From assembly GCA_031403155.1 (NCBI GenBank), contig JANNSX010000275.1:1-15445 (forward strand): 15,445 nucleotides of DNA, in the 5' to 3' direction. The DNA is from JANNSX01 sp031403155 (lineage in GTDB: Bacteria > Pseudomonadota > Alphaproteobacteria > Rhizobiales > Hyphomicrobiaceae). Positions 1 through 6,952 of the stretch are shown here, piece by piece. The number at the start of each line of letters is the position of its first letter. The first letter of the stretch is position 1. The notes under the pieces were generated by a model that saw nothing but the letters and a program-made list of their open reading frames with translations, was not told where the DNA came from and did not search any database. The position numbers and the translations under genes were made by a program.

Positions 1-585
1 GTTGTGGGTGACGAGAATGAAGGTGAGGCCGAGGCGATCGTGCAGGTGCTTGAGCTCCACCTGCATCTGCTCGCGCAAATTCGCGTCGAGCGCGGAGAGC
101 GGCTCGTCGAGCAGCAGCACCTTGGGCTTGCGGGCGATGGCACGGGCGAGCGCCACACGCTGGCGCTGGCCGCCGGAGAGCTGCGAAGGCTTGCGTTCCG
201 CGACATCGTTGAGCTCGACTTGCCGGAGCGTCGATCGGACGATCTCATCGATCTCGGGCCTCGGCAGCTTCATCCGCTCGAGGCCATAGGCGACGTTCTG
301 CCCGACGCTCATATGCGGAAACAGCGCGTAGTCCTGGAAGACCATGTTGGTCTGCCGCTTGTAGGGCGGCAGGTTCGTCACGTCCTCGCCGGAAAGGCGG
401 ATCTGGCCCTTGGTCGGGATATCGAAGCCGCCGATCATGCGCAGCGTCGTGGTCTTGCCGCAGCCCGAGGGGCCGAGCAGGGTCACGAACTCGCCCTCCT
501 CGACGGCAAAGCTCACATTGTCGACGGCGACGACGCCGCCGCCGAAAATTTTCGAGACGCGCTCGAGCTCGACGATGTTGGACAT
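1..585 (-). CDS. ABC transporter ATP-binding protein, PotA-type, 3' end cut by window edge
   Basis: Reading from an ATG at 585, 195 codons stay open to base 1, so the C-terminal part lies outside the window. The protein should be the cytoplasmic ATPase that powers uptake of the solute captured by the binding protein encoded just upstream. Seen in translation: Walker A GPSGCGKTT (residues 38-46), Q-loop VFQDYALFPHMSVGQNV (Q84), signature LSGGQRQRVALARA (from 136), Walker B VLLLDEP (156-162), D-loop SALD, and switch histidine H194 in LVTHN at the edge. The YALFPHMSV stretch and general arrangement are those of the spermidine/putrescine (PotA) and Fe3+ subfamilies, which carry a C-terminal TOBE domain that cannot be seen here. 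The start follows the PotA pattern (MSNIVELERVSKIFG); the ribosome site is weak. The gap to the binding-protein stop is 133 bp and contains a hairpin repeat. The polyamine-type assignment rests on the neighbour and is not proof of substrate. Confidence 0.93.
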   Translation of the reverse strand, partial: MSNIVELERVSKIFGGGVVAVDNVSFAVEEGEFVTLLGPSGCGKTTTLRMIGGFDIPTKGQIRLSGEDVTNLPPYKRQTNMVFQDYALFPHMSVGQNVAYGLERMKLPRPEIDEIVRSTLRQVELNDVAERKPSQLSGGQRQRVALARAIARKPKVLLLDEPLSALDANLREQMQVELKHLHDRLGLTFILVTHN

Positions 586-665
586 GTGAGGCTCACGCTC
601 TCTGGCAGCTAATAAGTCTAGCGACCGGGCAGCCCCAGAGCCGCCCAGTCTAGATTATTTGTTTT

Positions 666-713
666 GAGCACGTTCTCACGGCGAACCGGTTCCCACTTCG
701 CCTGAACGTGCTC
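666..713. repeat. 48-nt palindromic extragenic repeat, copy 1
   Basis: A compound hairpin lies 5 nt beyond the stop of the binding-protein gene. Outer arms GAGCACGTTC (666-675) and GAACGTGCTC (704-713) pair perfectly over 10 bp. Inner arms GGCGAA (680-685) and TTCGCC (697-702) pair over 6 bp around the loop CCGGTTCCCAC. A second copy at 5206-5253 has the same geometry with different but still complementary outer arms. The CCGGTTCCCACTT core is one I associate with abundant palindromic repeats in Hyphomicrobiales. No U-tract follows it in the minus-strand reading, so a role as 3'-end stabiliser or attenuator between binding protein and ATPase is more likely than a factor-independent terminator. 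Confidence 0.85.
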
Positions 714-718
714 TGGCC

Positions 719-1771
719 TCAATTCGCCGATTTCACGGCGTTCCAGGCATTCGTGTACTGCTCGAGGCGGGGCCCGAGATTCTTCCACAGCATCAGGCTG
801 TCGAGATAGCCCAGATCATCCTGGTGCGAGGCCTTGTACTGCTCGGGCGACATGCACTTCTCGGCCGCGGCCTGATTGGCGGCCGAATAGCCCGTCACGT
901 TGGCGACGCCACATTGGCCGAGCTCGGAGGTCTGCATGTTGAGGAATTTGTAGGCGCAGTCCGCGTTCGGCGTGCCTTTGACGACCATCCAGGAGTCCAT
1001 CCAGCCTTCGGCGTTCTCCTTGGGGATGAACTCGACGACCTCGATGCCCTTCTCCATGATCTGCTTCGACTGGTAGCCGGCCCAGGTGTTGGAAATCCAC
1101 ACCTCGCCCGCCGCGTAGAGATCGACGAGCTCGCCGGCGGTCGCCCAGTATTTGCGGACTAGCGGCTTCTGCGCGATGAGCTTCGCTTTCGCCTGCTCGA
1201 GCTGCGCGTCGGTCAGGTTGTAGATGTCGTTGTTGCCTTCGAGGCGCGCGGCGACATAGAGCGCGCTCTTGTCGTCCCACAGCGAGACGCGGCCCTTGTA
1301 TTCGTCCTTCCACAGGTCGGCGATCGAGGTCGGCGGCGTCGGGAACTTGTCCTTCCGGTACATGAAGGAGATGGCGCCCCAGGTGTACGGCATGCCGTAG
1401 ACCGCGCCATCCTTGTTGATGCCGTCGGCGACGCGGAACTTCTCGTAGATGTTGTTCCAAGCCGCGACCTTCGAAACGTCGATCGGCTCGACGAAGCCGG
1501 CATCGATCATCGTCATGGTCGTGTCGATCGATGGCGAGATCAGGTCGTAGACGCCGCCGCCGGCGGCGAGCTTGGGCGCGAAGTCGTCGTTCGAGCCGAC
1601 GTAGGTCGCGGTCACCTTGCAGCCGGACTCGGCCGTGAACTTGTCCATCACCGCCTGGTCCGCATAGCCCTCCCAGGTCAGCACGTTGACCTGTCCGTCG
1701 GCCTGCGCCGGCGTCGCCATGGCGAGGGCCAGCACGGCCAGAGATGCAAGTTTCAGTTTTGCGTAGGCCAC
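719..1771 (-). CDS. Periplasmic solute-binding protein, PotD/PotF (spermidine/putrescine-like) family
   Basis: The 350-aa protein should capture an amine or polyamine-like solute in the periplasm and deliver it to the ABC transporter whose ATPase is encoded next. Residues 1-24 form a Sec signal peptide (AKLKLASLAVLALAMATPAQA, cleavage after AQA). PotD-family landmarks follow in order: VNVLTWEGYAD, SNDDFAPKLAAGGGVYDLISPS, MPYTWGAISF, IADLWKDEYKGRVSLWDD, GEVWISNTWAG and GWMDSW; the WMDS aspartate corresponds to a polyamine-contacting Asp in PotD. The acidic residue found after the N-terminal Trp in PotD (NWTEY) and PotF (NWSDY) is shifted, with Gly in its place (TWEGY), so the ligand need not be spermidine. 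Four cysteines are present in the mature protein. The start is GTG at 1771, chosen for the GGGAG at 1779-1783. It lies 82 bp downstream of the 494-aa GS gene, probably in the same operon. Confidence 0.93.
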   Translation of the reverse strand: MAYAKLKLASLAVLALAMATPAQADGQVNVLTWEGYADQAVMDKFTAESGCKVTATYVGSNDDFAPKLAAGGGVYDLISPSIDTTMTMIDAGFVEPIDVSKVAAWNNIYEKFRVADGINKDGAVYGMPYTWGAISFMYRKDKFPTPPTSIADLWKDEYKGRVSLWDDKSALYVAARLEGNNDIYNLTDAQLEQAKAKLIAQKPLVRKYWATAGELVDLYAAGEVWISNTWAGYQSKQIMEKGIEVVEFIPKENAEGWMDSWMVVKGTPNADCAYKFLNMQTSELGQCGVANVTGYSAANQAAAEKCMSPEQYKASHQDDLGYLDSLMLWKNLGPRLEQYTNAWNAVKSAN

Positions 1772-1853
1772 TTCGTTTCTCCCTAGTGTTCCGGTGCTCT
1801 TGGCCGGGTTGGCTTTGATGTCACGTCTCGACCCCGGCGGGCATCTTATCGCG

Positions 1854-3338
1854 TCAGGGCAGACAGTCGAGATAGGTTTTCACGTCCCAGTCGGAGGTCT
1901 GCCAGATGAAGCGGTCCCACTCGTCGCGCTTGTACCAGTCGTAGACCTCGTGCATGCGGCCGGGCATCGAGGAGCGGACGACCGCGTCGGCCTTCAGCGC
2001 CTCCAAAGAGTCGAACAATGTCATCGGGATGCGGCGGACCTCCTCGCCGGCCCGCATGACCTCGACGAGGTTGCGCTCCTCGGGCTCGCCGGGATCGAGC
2101 CGGCGCTTGAGACCATCGTCCATGGAGGTCAGCAGCGCCGACATCATGAGGTACGGGTTCACCATCGAATCCGGCGGCCGGTACTCGAAGCGGTCGGGGC
2201 TCGAGACGCGCACCGCGCAGGATCGGTTCTGCAGACCCCAGTTGATGGCGAGCGGGGCCCACAGGCCCGTGTCGTGCAAGCGCCGGTAGGAGTTGACTGT
2301 CGAGCAGGCGATGGCGTTCATGCCCGGCAGATGCTCGAGGATGCCGCCGAGCGCATGCCGGCCGATTTCGGAGGGCCGCCAGGTCTCCCGCTCGTCGCGG
2401 AACACGTTCTTGCCACCCTTGGTGTGCGCGAACACATCGTCCATGCCCGGCAGCGGCGCGCCGACCAGCGGGACGACCTCCGAAGCACCCCCCGACCAGA
2501 GTGAGAGGTTGTGGTGGCAGCCGTTCGCCGAAGTGCCCATGTAGGGCTTCGTCATGAAGCAGGCGATGAGGTTGTTCTCGCGCGCCACCTGCGAGCAGAT
2601 CTGGCGATAGGTGGTGAGCCGGTCGGCGGTTTTTACCGCATCGTCGAACATGAAGTTGAGCTCGACCTGGCCCGGCGCATCCTCGTGGTCGCCCTGCACG
2701 ATATCGAGGCCCATGGCGATCGCATACTCGTAGACTTTGAGCCAGACATGGGAGAGCTGCTCGAACTGGTCGATGTGATAGGCGTAGGGCTTCGTCGTGC
2801 CGTCGTAGGGGGCGTTGGGATCGCCCGTCTTCTTGAGCCAGAGCATTTCCGGCTCGCAACCGACGCGCATGTGGAGCCCGTTTTGGGTCTGCCGGAAGGC
2901 TGCGTCGTTGCGCTTGAGCGCCCCCCGGCAATCGACATCGAAAAATTGCCCGCCCTTCTCCGCATCCTCCTCCATGTAGAAGAGCGTGCAGAAGACGCGC
3001 GCCATTCGCTTGTTCCAGGGGAGTTGGCAGAAGGTCTCGGGATCGGGCAGCGCCACCACCTCATGCGCGTTGGCCGGAAAGCCGATGAGGCGACCGTGAC
3101 GATCCGGAAAAACGTTGGTGACGCCGCCCATGAAGGTCTGCACGCCCTTCTTGGCGAGACTCTCCCAATGCCGCGCGGGTGACGCCTTGCCCATGATGCG
3201 GCCGGTGATCGAGATGTATTGCAGATAGATGTAGTCGACGCCGAGCTCGTCGATTTTCTGGCGGACCCGCTTCACCATGTCGGCGCGCTGCGGATCGGCG
3301 ACCTCCCGCTGAAGATCGCTCTCGCCCTTGCCGCTCAT
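1854..3338 (-). CDS. Glutamine-synthetase-family ligase (494 aa), probable gamma-glutamyl-amine synthetase
   Basis: The protein has the GS catalytic fold and would join the gamma-carboxyl of glutamate to ammonia or an amine using ATP. Visible motifs: metal-site glutamates in GCEPEMLW (E162, E164), GDHEDAPGQVELNF (E219, E226), the ATP/catalytic loop FMTKPYMGTSANGCHHNLSLW (H275/H276), NSYRRLHDTGLWAP (from 349), RFEYR (383-387) and NPYL. An extra stretch of about 40 residues lies between SLWSGG and the GGILEHLPG segment. At the position of the adenylylated tyrosine of enterobacterial GlnA (NLYDLP) it reads NLVEV (V425), so it lacks that control. It is a paralogue of the 491-aa protein at 13772-15247, with long identical blocks such as ADRLTTYRQIC. 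The ATG at 3338 is preferred over longer forms because GGAG lies 5' of it and because homology to the paralogue begins just after. It follows the 444-aa GS gene by 56 bp. The amine substrate is inferred from the transporter neighbours only. Confidence 0.9.
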   Translation of the reverse strand: MSGKGESDLQREVADPQRADMVKRVRQKIDELGVDYIYLQYISITGRIMGKASPARHWESLAKKGVQTFMGGVTNVFPDRHGRLIGFPANAHEVVALPDPETFCQLPWNKRMARVFCTLFYMEEDAEKGGQFFDVDCRGALKRNDAAFRQTQNGLHMRVGCEPEMLWLKKTGDPNAPYDGTTKPYAYHIDQFEQLSHVWLKVYEYAIAMGLDIVQGDHEDAPGQVELNFMFDDAVKTADRLTTYRQICSQVARENNLIACFMTKPYMGTSANGCHHNLSLWSGGASEVVPLVGAPLPGMDDVFAHTKGGKNVFRDERETWRPSEIGRHALGGILEHLPGMNAIACSTVNSYRRLHDTGLWAPLAINWGLQNRSCAVRVSSPDRFEYRPPDSMVNPYLMMSALLTSMDDGLKRRLDPGEPEERNLVEVMRAGEEVRRIPMTLFDSLEALKADAVVRSSMPGRMHEVYDWYKRDEWDRFIWQTSDWDVKTYLDCLP

Positions 3339-3394
3339 GCTCACCGCTCCATCGTCGTCAGGTTGTGTGAATTCGTGGTCAGGTTTCGGCCGTC

Positions 3395-4729
3395 TCAGCC
3401 GCCTTCGAGATAGCGCCGGACTTCTTCCGCGCTGACGGCGCGGGCAAGTGCTGCGTGCTCCGCCTCGCACACTAGCGCGAAGTGATCGACGAAGGCATCG
3501 CCCAGCCAGGTGCGCGCCTGCTTGCTCTCGCGCATGCGCTTCGTCGCATCGAGGAGATCGGAGGGCAACCGCGGCACGCCGTCGGGAATCTCGGAGGGAC
3601 CGCCGCGCTCGATCGGCTTGTCCTTGAGTTGGAGCTTGCGCTCGAGACCGTCGAGGCCGGTTGCCAGCACCAGCGCAAGCGAGAGATGCGGATTGCAGTC
3701 GCTGCCGGGCAGGCGGAACTCAAGGCGCGTCGCGTCCGGCGTCTCGGCGGCCGTGCGGACGGCGGCGGCATAGTTGTAGGGTGCCCAGCCCATGGCCTTC
3801 GGCGCCCAGCTTCCAGGGCCGAGGCGGCGATAGTCGTTGACGGTGTGCGCGCAGAGCGGGAAGGCCTCGGGCACGCCCTCGATCATGCCGGCAAGGAACG
3901 ACTTGGCCGCCGCCGAGAGCCCGTTCTCGTCCTTGGCGTCGGCGAAGACGTTCCGGCCCTTCTTGTCTTTGAGCGAAACGACAACATGTCCGCCGATGCC
4001 AGGAAAGCCGGTACCAAGCAGCGCCATGAAGGAGGCCGTCAGATCGCGCTGGCGGCAGAAGGCCTTCGTGTACATGCGGAAGAAGGCGGCATCGTCGGCG
4101 GCGCGCATGGCGGGCTTGTGCCGGAGCGTCGCCTCGAAGCAGCCGGGCCCGAGCTCGACGGACAGCGAGAAGAGATCGACATCGGCGGAGGCGAGGATCG
4201 ATTCCAGATCGGCGACGAAGGGTGCGAAGGTCGCCGCCGTCTGCCCCGACCAGCAGCGATTGTCGGCGGCAAACAGCGCCGGATTGGCGAAGCCCTTGGC
4301 GCGGATACTGTCGGCCGTCTCAGCCAGCACGATGAACTCGAACTCGAAGGCGGCTTCGACGGTGTAGCCGAGGGCGGCGAGCTTCTCGATCTGCCGCCGC
4401 AGCACCGTGCGCGGCAACAGCTCGGCCTGCGGGCCCGTATACTCGGCAACGACCGAGACGGCGCGCGGCTCGAACGGAAACCGGCGGACAGAGTCCGGAT
4501 CGAGCGCCACCGTCTCGCTGCGATAGGGCCCGGGAACCAGGATGTTCTCGGCCGTGTCCCATTTGAGGGCCACGTTGGCGAACACGGCCGTGTCGGCGGT
4601 CGCCAGCAGATCGTCGCGGCGCAGGCGCCGCTCGCGGAACATGGAAGCGTAGTCGAAGAGGCCGACATGGGCGACTTCGGCGCCAAAAGTATCCAGCGCG
4701 CGGGCAAGCCGCGCTTTCGTATCGGCCAC
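3395..4729 (-). CDS. Divergent glutamine-synthetase-family ligase (444 aa), GlnT/GMAS/PuuA-like
   Basis: First gene of the minus-strand operon. It has a full-length GS fold of 444 aa, close to GMAS, GlnT and PuuA lengths. Motifs: AAFEFEF (E129, E131), VELGPGCFEATL (E192, E199; canonical EAGPGQYE), GFPGIGGHVVVSL (H248), NDYRRLGPGSWAP (from 298; canonical NSYKRLVPG), RLEFRLPGSDCNPHLSLALVLATGLDGL (E337, R339). All main catalytic positions seem filled, but it lacks the adenylylation motif NLYDLPP and has the short C-terminus typical of non-housekeeping GS proteins, of which gamma-glutamylpolyamine and gamma-glutamylmethylamide synthetases are characterised examples. It is only distantly related to the 494-aa enzyme immediately downstream, so the two are unlikely to be simple duplicates. 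The start is GTG at 4729, chosen because GGGAG lies at 4737-4741 and no better start is near. A candidate promoter lies about 70 nt upstream. Confidence 0.9.
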   Translation of the reverse strand: MADTKARLARALDTFGAEVAHVGLFDYASMFRERRLRRDDLLATADTAVFANVALKWDTAENILVPGPYRSETVALDPDSVRRFPFEPRAVSVVAEYTGPQAELLPRTVLRRQIEKLAALGYTVEAAFEFEFIVLAETADSIRAKGFANPALFAADNRCWSGQTAATFAPFVADLESILASADVDLFSLSVELGPGCFEATLRHKPAMRAADDAAFFRMYTKAFCRQRDLTASFMALLGTGFPGIGGHVVVSLKDKKGRNVFADAKDENGLSAAAKSFLAGMIEGVPEAFPLCAHTVNDYRRLGPGSWAPKAMGWAPYNYAAAVRTAAETPDATRLEFRLPGSDCNPHLSLALVLATGLDGLERKLQLKDKPIERGGPSEIPDGVPRLPSDLLDATKRMRESKQARTWLGDAFVDHFALVCEAEHAALARAVSAEEVRRYLEGG

Positions 4730-4736
4730 GGGCGTT

Positions 4737-4741
4737 CTCCC
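4737..4741 (-). promoter_or_regulatory. Shine-Dalgarno site deciding the GTG start of the 444-aa GS gene
   Basis: GGGAG on the minus strand, seven bases before GTG at 4729. An almost identical arrangement (GGGAG, seven bases, GTG) precedes the binding-protein gene at 1771, supporting both GTG starts. Confidence 0.7.
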
Positions 4742-4797
4742 TCGGCGCGGTTGGATCTTGGGATGCCGATCCGGCGCTCGTGTTTATCGTTGTCCGC

Positions 4798-4827
4798 ATA
4801 GAAAGCCGGGGGCGCTGAGGAAGTCAA
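4798..4827 (-). promoter_or_regulatory. Candidate sigma-70-type promoter of the GS/transporter operon
   Basis: On the minus strand, TTGACT (4827-4822) is followed after 18 bases by TTCTAT (4803-4798). The -35 element matches 5 of 6 consensus positions and the -10 only 3 of 6. It is placed sensibly, about 70 nt before the GTG of the first GS gene. This comes from visual matching only. Confidence 0.4.
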
Positions 4828-4853
4828 TCGCTCTTCGAACGTCCCGCACACCC

Positions 4854-4921
4854 GCATGGTTTGCAGACGAGCCATGCGGCGGCATTTCGCCGACTGCACA
4901 GGTTTGCACGCAGGGCAAACC
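4854..4921. promoter_or_regulatory. Inverted-repeat cluster upstream of the GS/transporter operon (possible operator)
   Basis: GGTTTGC (4901-4907) and GCAAACC (4915-4921) form a perfect 7-bp inverted repeat around seven bases. A further direct copy, GGTTTGCA, lies at 4858-4865, overlapping another inverted repeat GCATGG (4854-4859) / CCATGC (4872-4877). The cluster sits 25-95 bp upstream of the candidate -35 box of the minus-strand operon, where an activator or repressor could bind. No regulator is identified for it. Confidence 0.4.
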
Positions 4922-4990
4922 ACAAATGACGATCTCATGGAGCCTGAGAGGTTACCGCACTTTTCCTCCCCCTTTTTATGGGGGAGGACC

Positions 4991-5036
4991 GCGCGCCTTG
5001 GACTTAGATGCGAAGCAGCTAAGTCCTTAGGCGCGC
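4991..5036. repeat. Compound hairpin of the left repeat end
   Basis: GCGCGCCT (4991-4998) pairs with AGGCGCGC (5029-5036), and GGACTTAG (5000-5007) pairs with CTAAGTCC (5019-5026) around an 11-nt loop. The corresponding hairpin at the right end (5258-5279) keeps the pairing with different bases. Confidence 0.75.
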
Positions 5037-5205
5037 CAAGGTGGGGGGGTTGGTCCGGCGTAGCGAGGTGTGAAAAGCCCACGGGTGCTCGCACAAGTCA
5101 GGCTGCGGCGAAGCGCACGTGTTCAAATTCTGTGCCTCGGATTGACGATGGCATCGAGCTTGTTGGACGAGCACCCCCACCTATGTTCGAAAGCTATTTG
5201 GCGTG

Positions 5206-5253
5206 GCGCACCTTCTGTCGGCGAACCGGTTCCCACTTCGCCGGAAGGTGCGC
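5206..5253. repeat. 48-nt palindromic extragenic repeat, copy 2
   Basis: Same design as the element at 666-713: inner arms GGCGAA/TTCGCC and loop CCGGTTCCCAC are identical. The outer 10-bp arms are GCGCACCTTC (5206-5215) and GAAGGTGCGC (5244-5253) rather than GAGCACGTTC and GAACGTGCTC. Two base pairs are changed on both sides so that pairing is kept. Confidence 0.85.
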
Positions 5254-5257
5254 ACGA

Positions 5258-5279
5258 GGGTTTAGCTGACGCTAAACCC
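5258..5279. repeat. Hairpin of the right repeat end
   Basis: GGGTTTAGC (5258-5266) pairs perfectly with GCTAAACCC (5271-5279) around a TGAC loop. In inverted orientation it corresponds to the GGACTTAG/CTAAGTCC hairpin of the left end. Confidence 0.8.
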
Positions 5280-5429
5280 AAGGCGAACAGTCCTCCCCCA
5301 TAAAGAGGGGGAGGACGGCATGCGGCAAGCTCACGGTCTCTACACCAACGCCATAGGCGATTGCCCTAGATTTGCGTGGCGGCGCATGGCCGTGGCAATC
5401 TTCCGCAAAATTTTCGGAGCCGATACCGC

Positions 5430-6929
5430 ATGAGTGCCAAGCCAAGTCGATCCACGGCCTCGCCAAGCCAGCCCGAGCACTTCGACGTCGTCTTCGTCGG
5501 CGCCGGGGTCTCGGCCATCGGCAGCGCCGTGCATTTGAGGCGGCAATGCCCGAGCAAGAGCTTCGTGCTCCTCGAGTCCGAGGCGGGTCACGGCGGCACC
5601 TGGCGCACGCATCGCTATCCCGGCATCCGATCCGACAGCGCGACCTTCACCTACTCTTTCCGGTTCAAACAGTGGTCCGCGCCGACCTACGCCTCCGCCG
5701 GCGAAATCAACGATTATCTCGCCGAGGTGATCGCGGAGAATGGACTCGGGCCCCACATCCGCTACCGGAATAAAGTCACCAAGGCCTCCTGGTCGAGTGC
5801 GCGAAATCTCTGGTCACTGACCATCGAGGGCCCCGAAGGCGATGCGCGCGAGATCACGGCGAGCTTCCTATGGATGTGCCCCGGCTACTATCGCCACGAC
5901 GAAGGCTACACGCCCGATTGGCCGGGCATGGCGCGCTTCAAGGGACCCATCATCCATCCGCAGGGCTGGCCGGAGGAGCTCGACACCTCGGGCAAGCACG
6001 TGCTCGTCATCGGCTCGGGCGCGACCGCGGCGACCATGGTGCCGGCGCTGGCGAAGACGTGCGGGCACGTCACGGTGCTGCAGCGCTCGCCGAGCTATTA
6101 CTACGCCGGCACCAGCGATCCGCCGCTCGCCGCTGAATTGAGAAGCCTCGGGGTCGAGGAGAGCATTGTGCTCGACATCATGCGCCGCCGTTTTCTCCTC
6201 GACGACGAGATCTATCTGAAGCGTTCGGCGGAGGAACCGGAAGCGGTGGCGGCCGAGTTGATCGCCGACGCCCGCAAGCACCTCGGACCCGGCTACGATA
6301 TCGAGACGCACTTCACGCCCAAGTACATGCCCTGGCGCCAGCGCCTTTGCCTCATCCCGGATGGCGACTTCTACACGGCGATCCGCGAGGGCCAGGCGAG
6401 CATGGCAACGGACGAGATCGAGAGCTTCACCGTGACGGGCGTGCTCTTGAAGTCCGGCAAGCGGCTTGACGCCGACATCATCGTCACCGCGACGGGATTG
6501 CAACTCATTCCTTTTGGCGGCATCGCGCTCGAGGTGGACGGATCGCCGGTCGCGGCCTCCGACACCATCACCTTTCACGGCTTGCTGTTCACGGGGCTGC
6601 CGAACCTCGCCTGGGTGTTCGGCTACATCCGCGCCACCTGGACATTCCGCGTCGATCTCGTGGCGGACTTCGTCTGCAAACTGCTGAACCATATGGACGC
6701 GAACGGTTTGAAACGCGTCGACGTGGTGATCCCGGAGGCCGAACGCGGCATGCCGCTCCATCCCTGGCTCAAACCCGAAGTCTTCAATCCGGGCTACGTC
6801 ATGCGCGCCCAGCACGTGCTCCCCAAATGCGGCGGCAAGCCCAAATGGGAGCACAGCCACGACTACTACATCGACCGCGACCGGCTGCCGGCCATTCCGG
6901 TTGATGATGAGGCGCTGGTGTACGGTTGA
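5430..6929 (+). CDS. FAD/NAD(P)H Baeyer-Villiger-type monooxygenase, EthA-like
   Basis: A 499-aa class B flavoprotein monooxygenase, expected to insert one oxygen from O2 into a ketone or to oxidise a sulfur or nitrogen centre, in the cytoplasm. Seen: N-terminal FAD-binding VGAGVSAIG (23-31), GGTW...RYPGIRSDS (55-70) of the Baeyer-Villiger group, the diagnostic fingerprint FKGPIIHPQGWP (170-181, FxGxxxHxxxWP), the NADPH Rossmann motif VIGSGATA (193-200), and ITATGL-like VTATGLQL further on. Length and many stretches (SGYYxxDEGY-like, WxQRLCLxPxGD, TWTxxxDLVxxFVCxLLNxM) match mycobacterial EthA, the monooxygenase that activates ethionamide; orthology cannot be claimed. ATG 5430 is chosen because GGAG lies at 5416-5419 and residues upstream match no family. 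It is the first gene of a unit whose next gene starts 23 bp after its stop. The substrate is unknown. Confidence 0.93.
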   Translation: MSAKPSRSTASPSQPEHFDVVFVGAGVSAIGSAVHLRRQCPSKSFVLLESEAGHGGTWRTHRYPGIRSDSATFTYSFRFKQWSAPTYASAGEINDYLAEVIAENGLGPHIRYRNKVTKASWSSARNLWSLTIEGPEGDAREITASFLWMCPGYYRHDEGYTPDWPGMARFKGPIIHPQGWPEELDTSGKHVLVIGSGATAATMVPALAKTCGHVTVLQRSPSYYYAGTSDPPLAAELRSLGVEESIVLDIMRRRFLLDDEIYLKRSAEEPEAVAAELIADARKHLGPGYDIETHFTPKYMPWRQRLCLIPDGDFYTAIREGQASMATDEIESFTVTGVLLKSGKRLDADIIVTATGLQLIPFGGIALEVDGSPVAASDTITFHGLLFTGLPNLAWVFGYIRATWTFRVDLVADFVCKLLNHMDANGLKRVDVVIPEAERGMPLHPWLKPEVFNPGYVMRAQHVLPKCGGKPKWEHSHDYYIDRDRLPAIPVDDEALVYG

Positions 6930-6940
6930 GCCGGCCAGCC

Positions 6941-6949
6941 GGAGAGAGG
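6941..6949 (+). promoter_or_regulatory. Strong Shine-Dalgarno site deciding the HisD-like start
   Basis: GGAGAGAGG ends three bases before ATG 6953. It selects this ATG over an in-frame TTG at 6926 that overlaps the monooxygenase stop. Confidence 0.75.
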
Positions 6950-6952
6950 CAC

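Larger units (their letters stand above)
4948..5332. repeat. Palindromic mosaic element bounded by ~60-nt imperfect inverted repeats
   Basis: The left end (4948-5007) and the reverse complement of the right end (5332-5272) align along their whole length with one small gap. The core 44 columns (4964-5007 against 5315-5272) differ at 6 positions. Each end contains a TCCTCCCCC / GGGGGAGGA hairpin with a 7-nt loop (4964-4988 and 5291-5315), then CGCCTTGG, then a second hairpin. The interior also holds an independent 48-nt repeat at 5206-5253. No transposase is present and I see no clear target-site duplication, so this is either a MITE-like element or a BIME-like inverted pair of one structured repeat. 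Confidence 0.75.
4730..5429. other. 700-bp gene-free divergent region between the two operons
   Basis: No convincing gene lies here. The left third carries the candidate promoter and operator of the minus-strand operon. From about 4948 to 5332 it is a mosaic of palindromes. The last 100 bases before the monooxygenase gene show only its ribosome site (GGAG at 5416-5419). Open frames crossing the region (for example 4856-5269 on the plus strand) are made of repeat sequence, have no ribosome site and look non-coding. Confidence 0.7.

Noticed and set aside
4..612. 202-codon plus-strand open frame over the ABC ATPase
   Set aside because: It is the antisense shadow of the ATPase, whose minus-strand translation shows Walker A, signature and Walker B motifs.
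666..713. Factor-independent terminator after the binding-protein gene
   Set aside because: The stem is strong but the downstream minus-strand sequence is A-rich (AAAACAAATAAT), not a U-tract, and the same element occurs elsewhere as a dispersed repeat.
4856..5269. 137-codon plus-strand frame as a small gene
   Set aside because: It is built from palindromic repeat sequence, with no ribosome site and no recognisable protein character.
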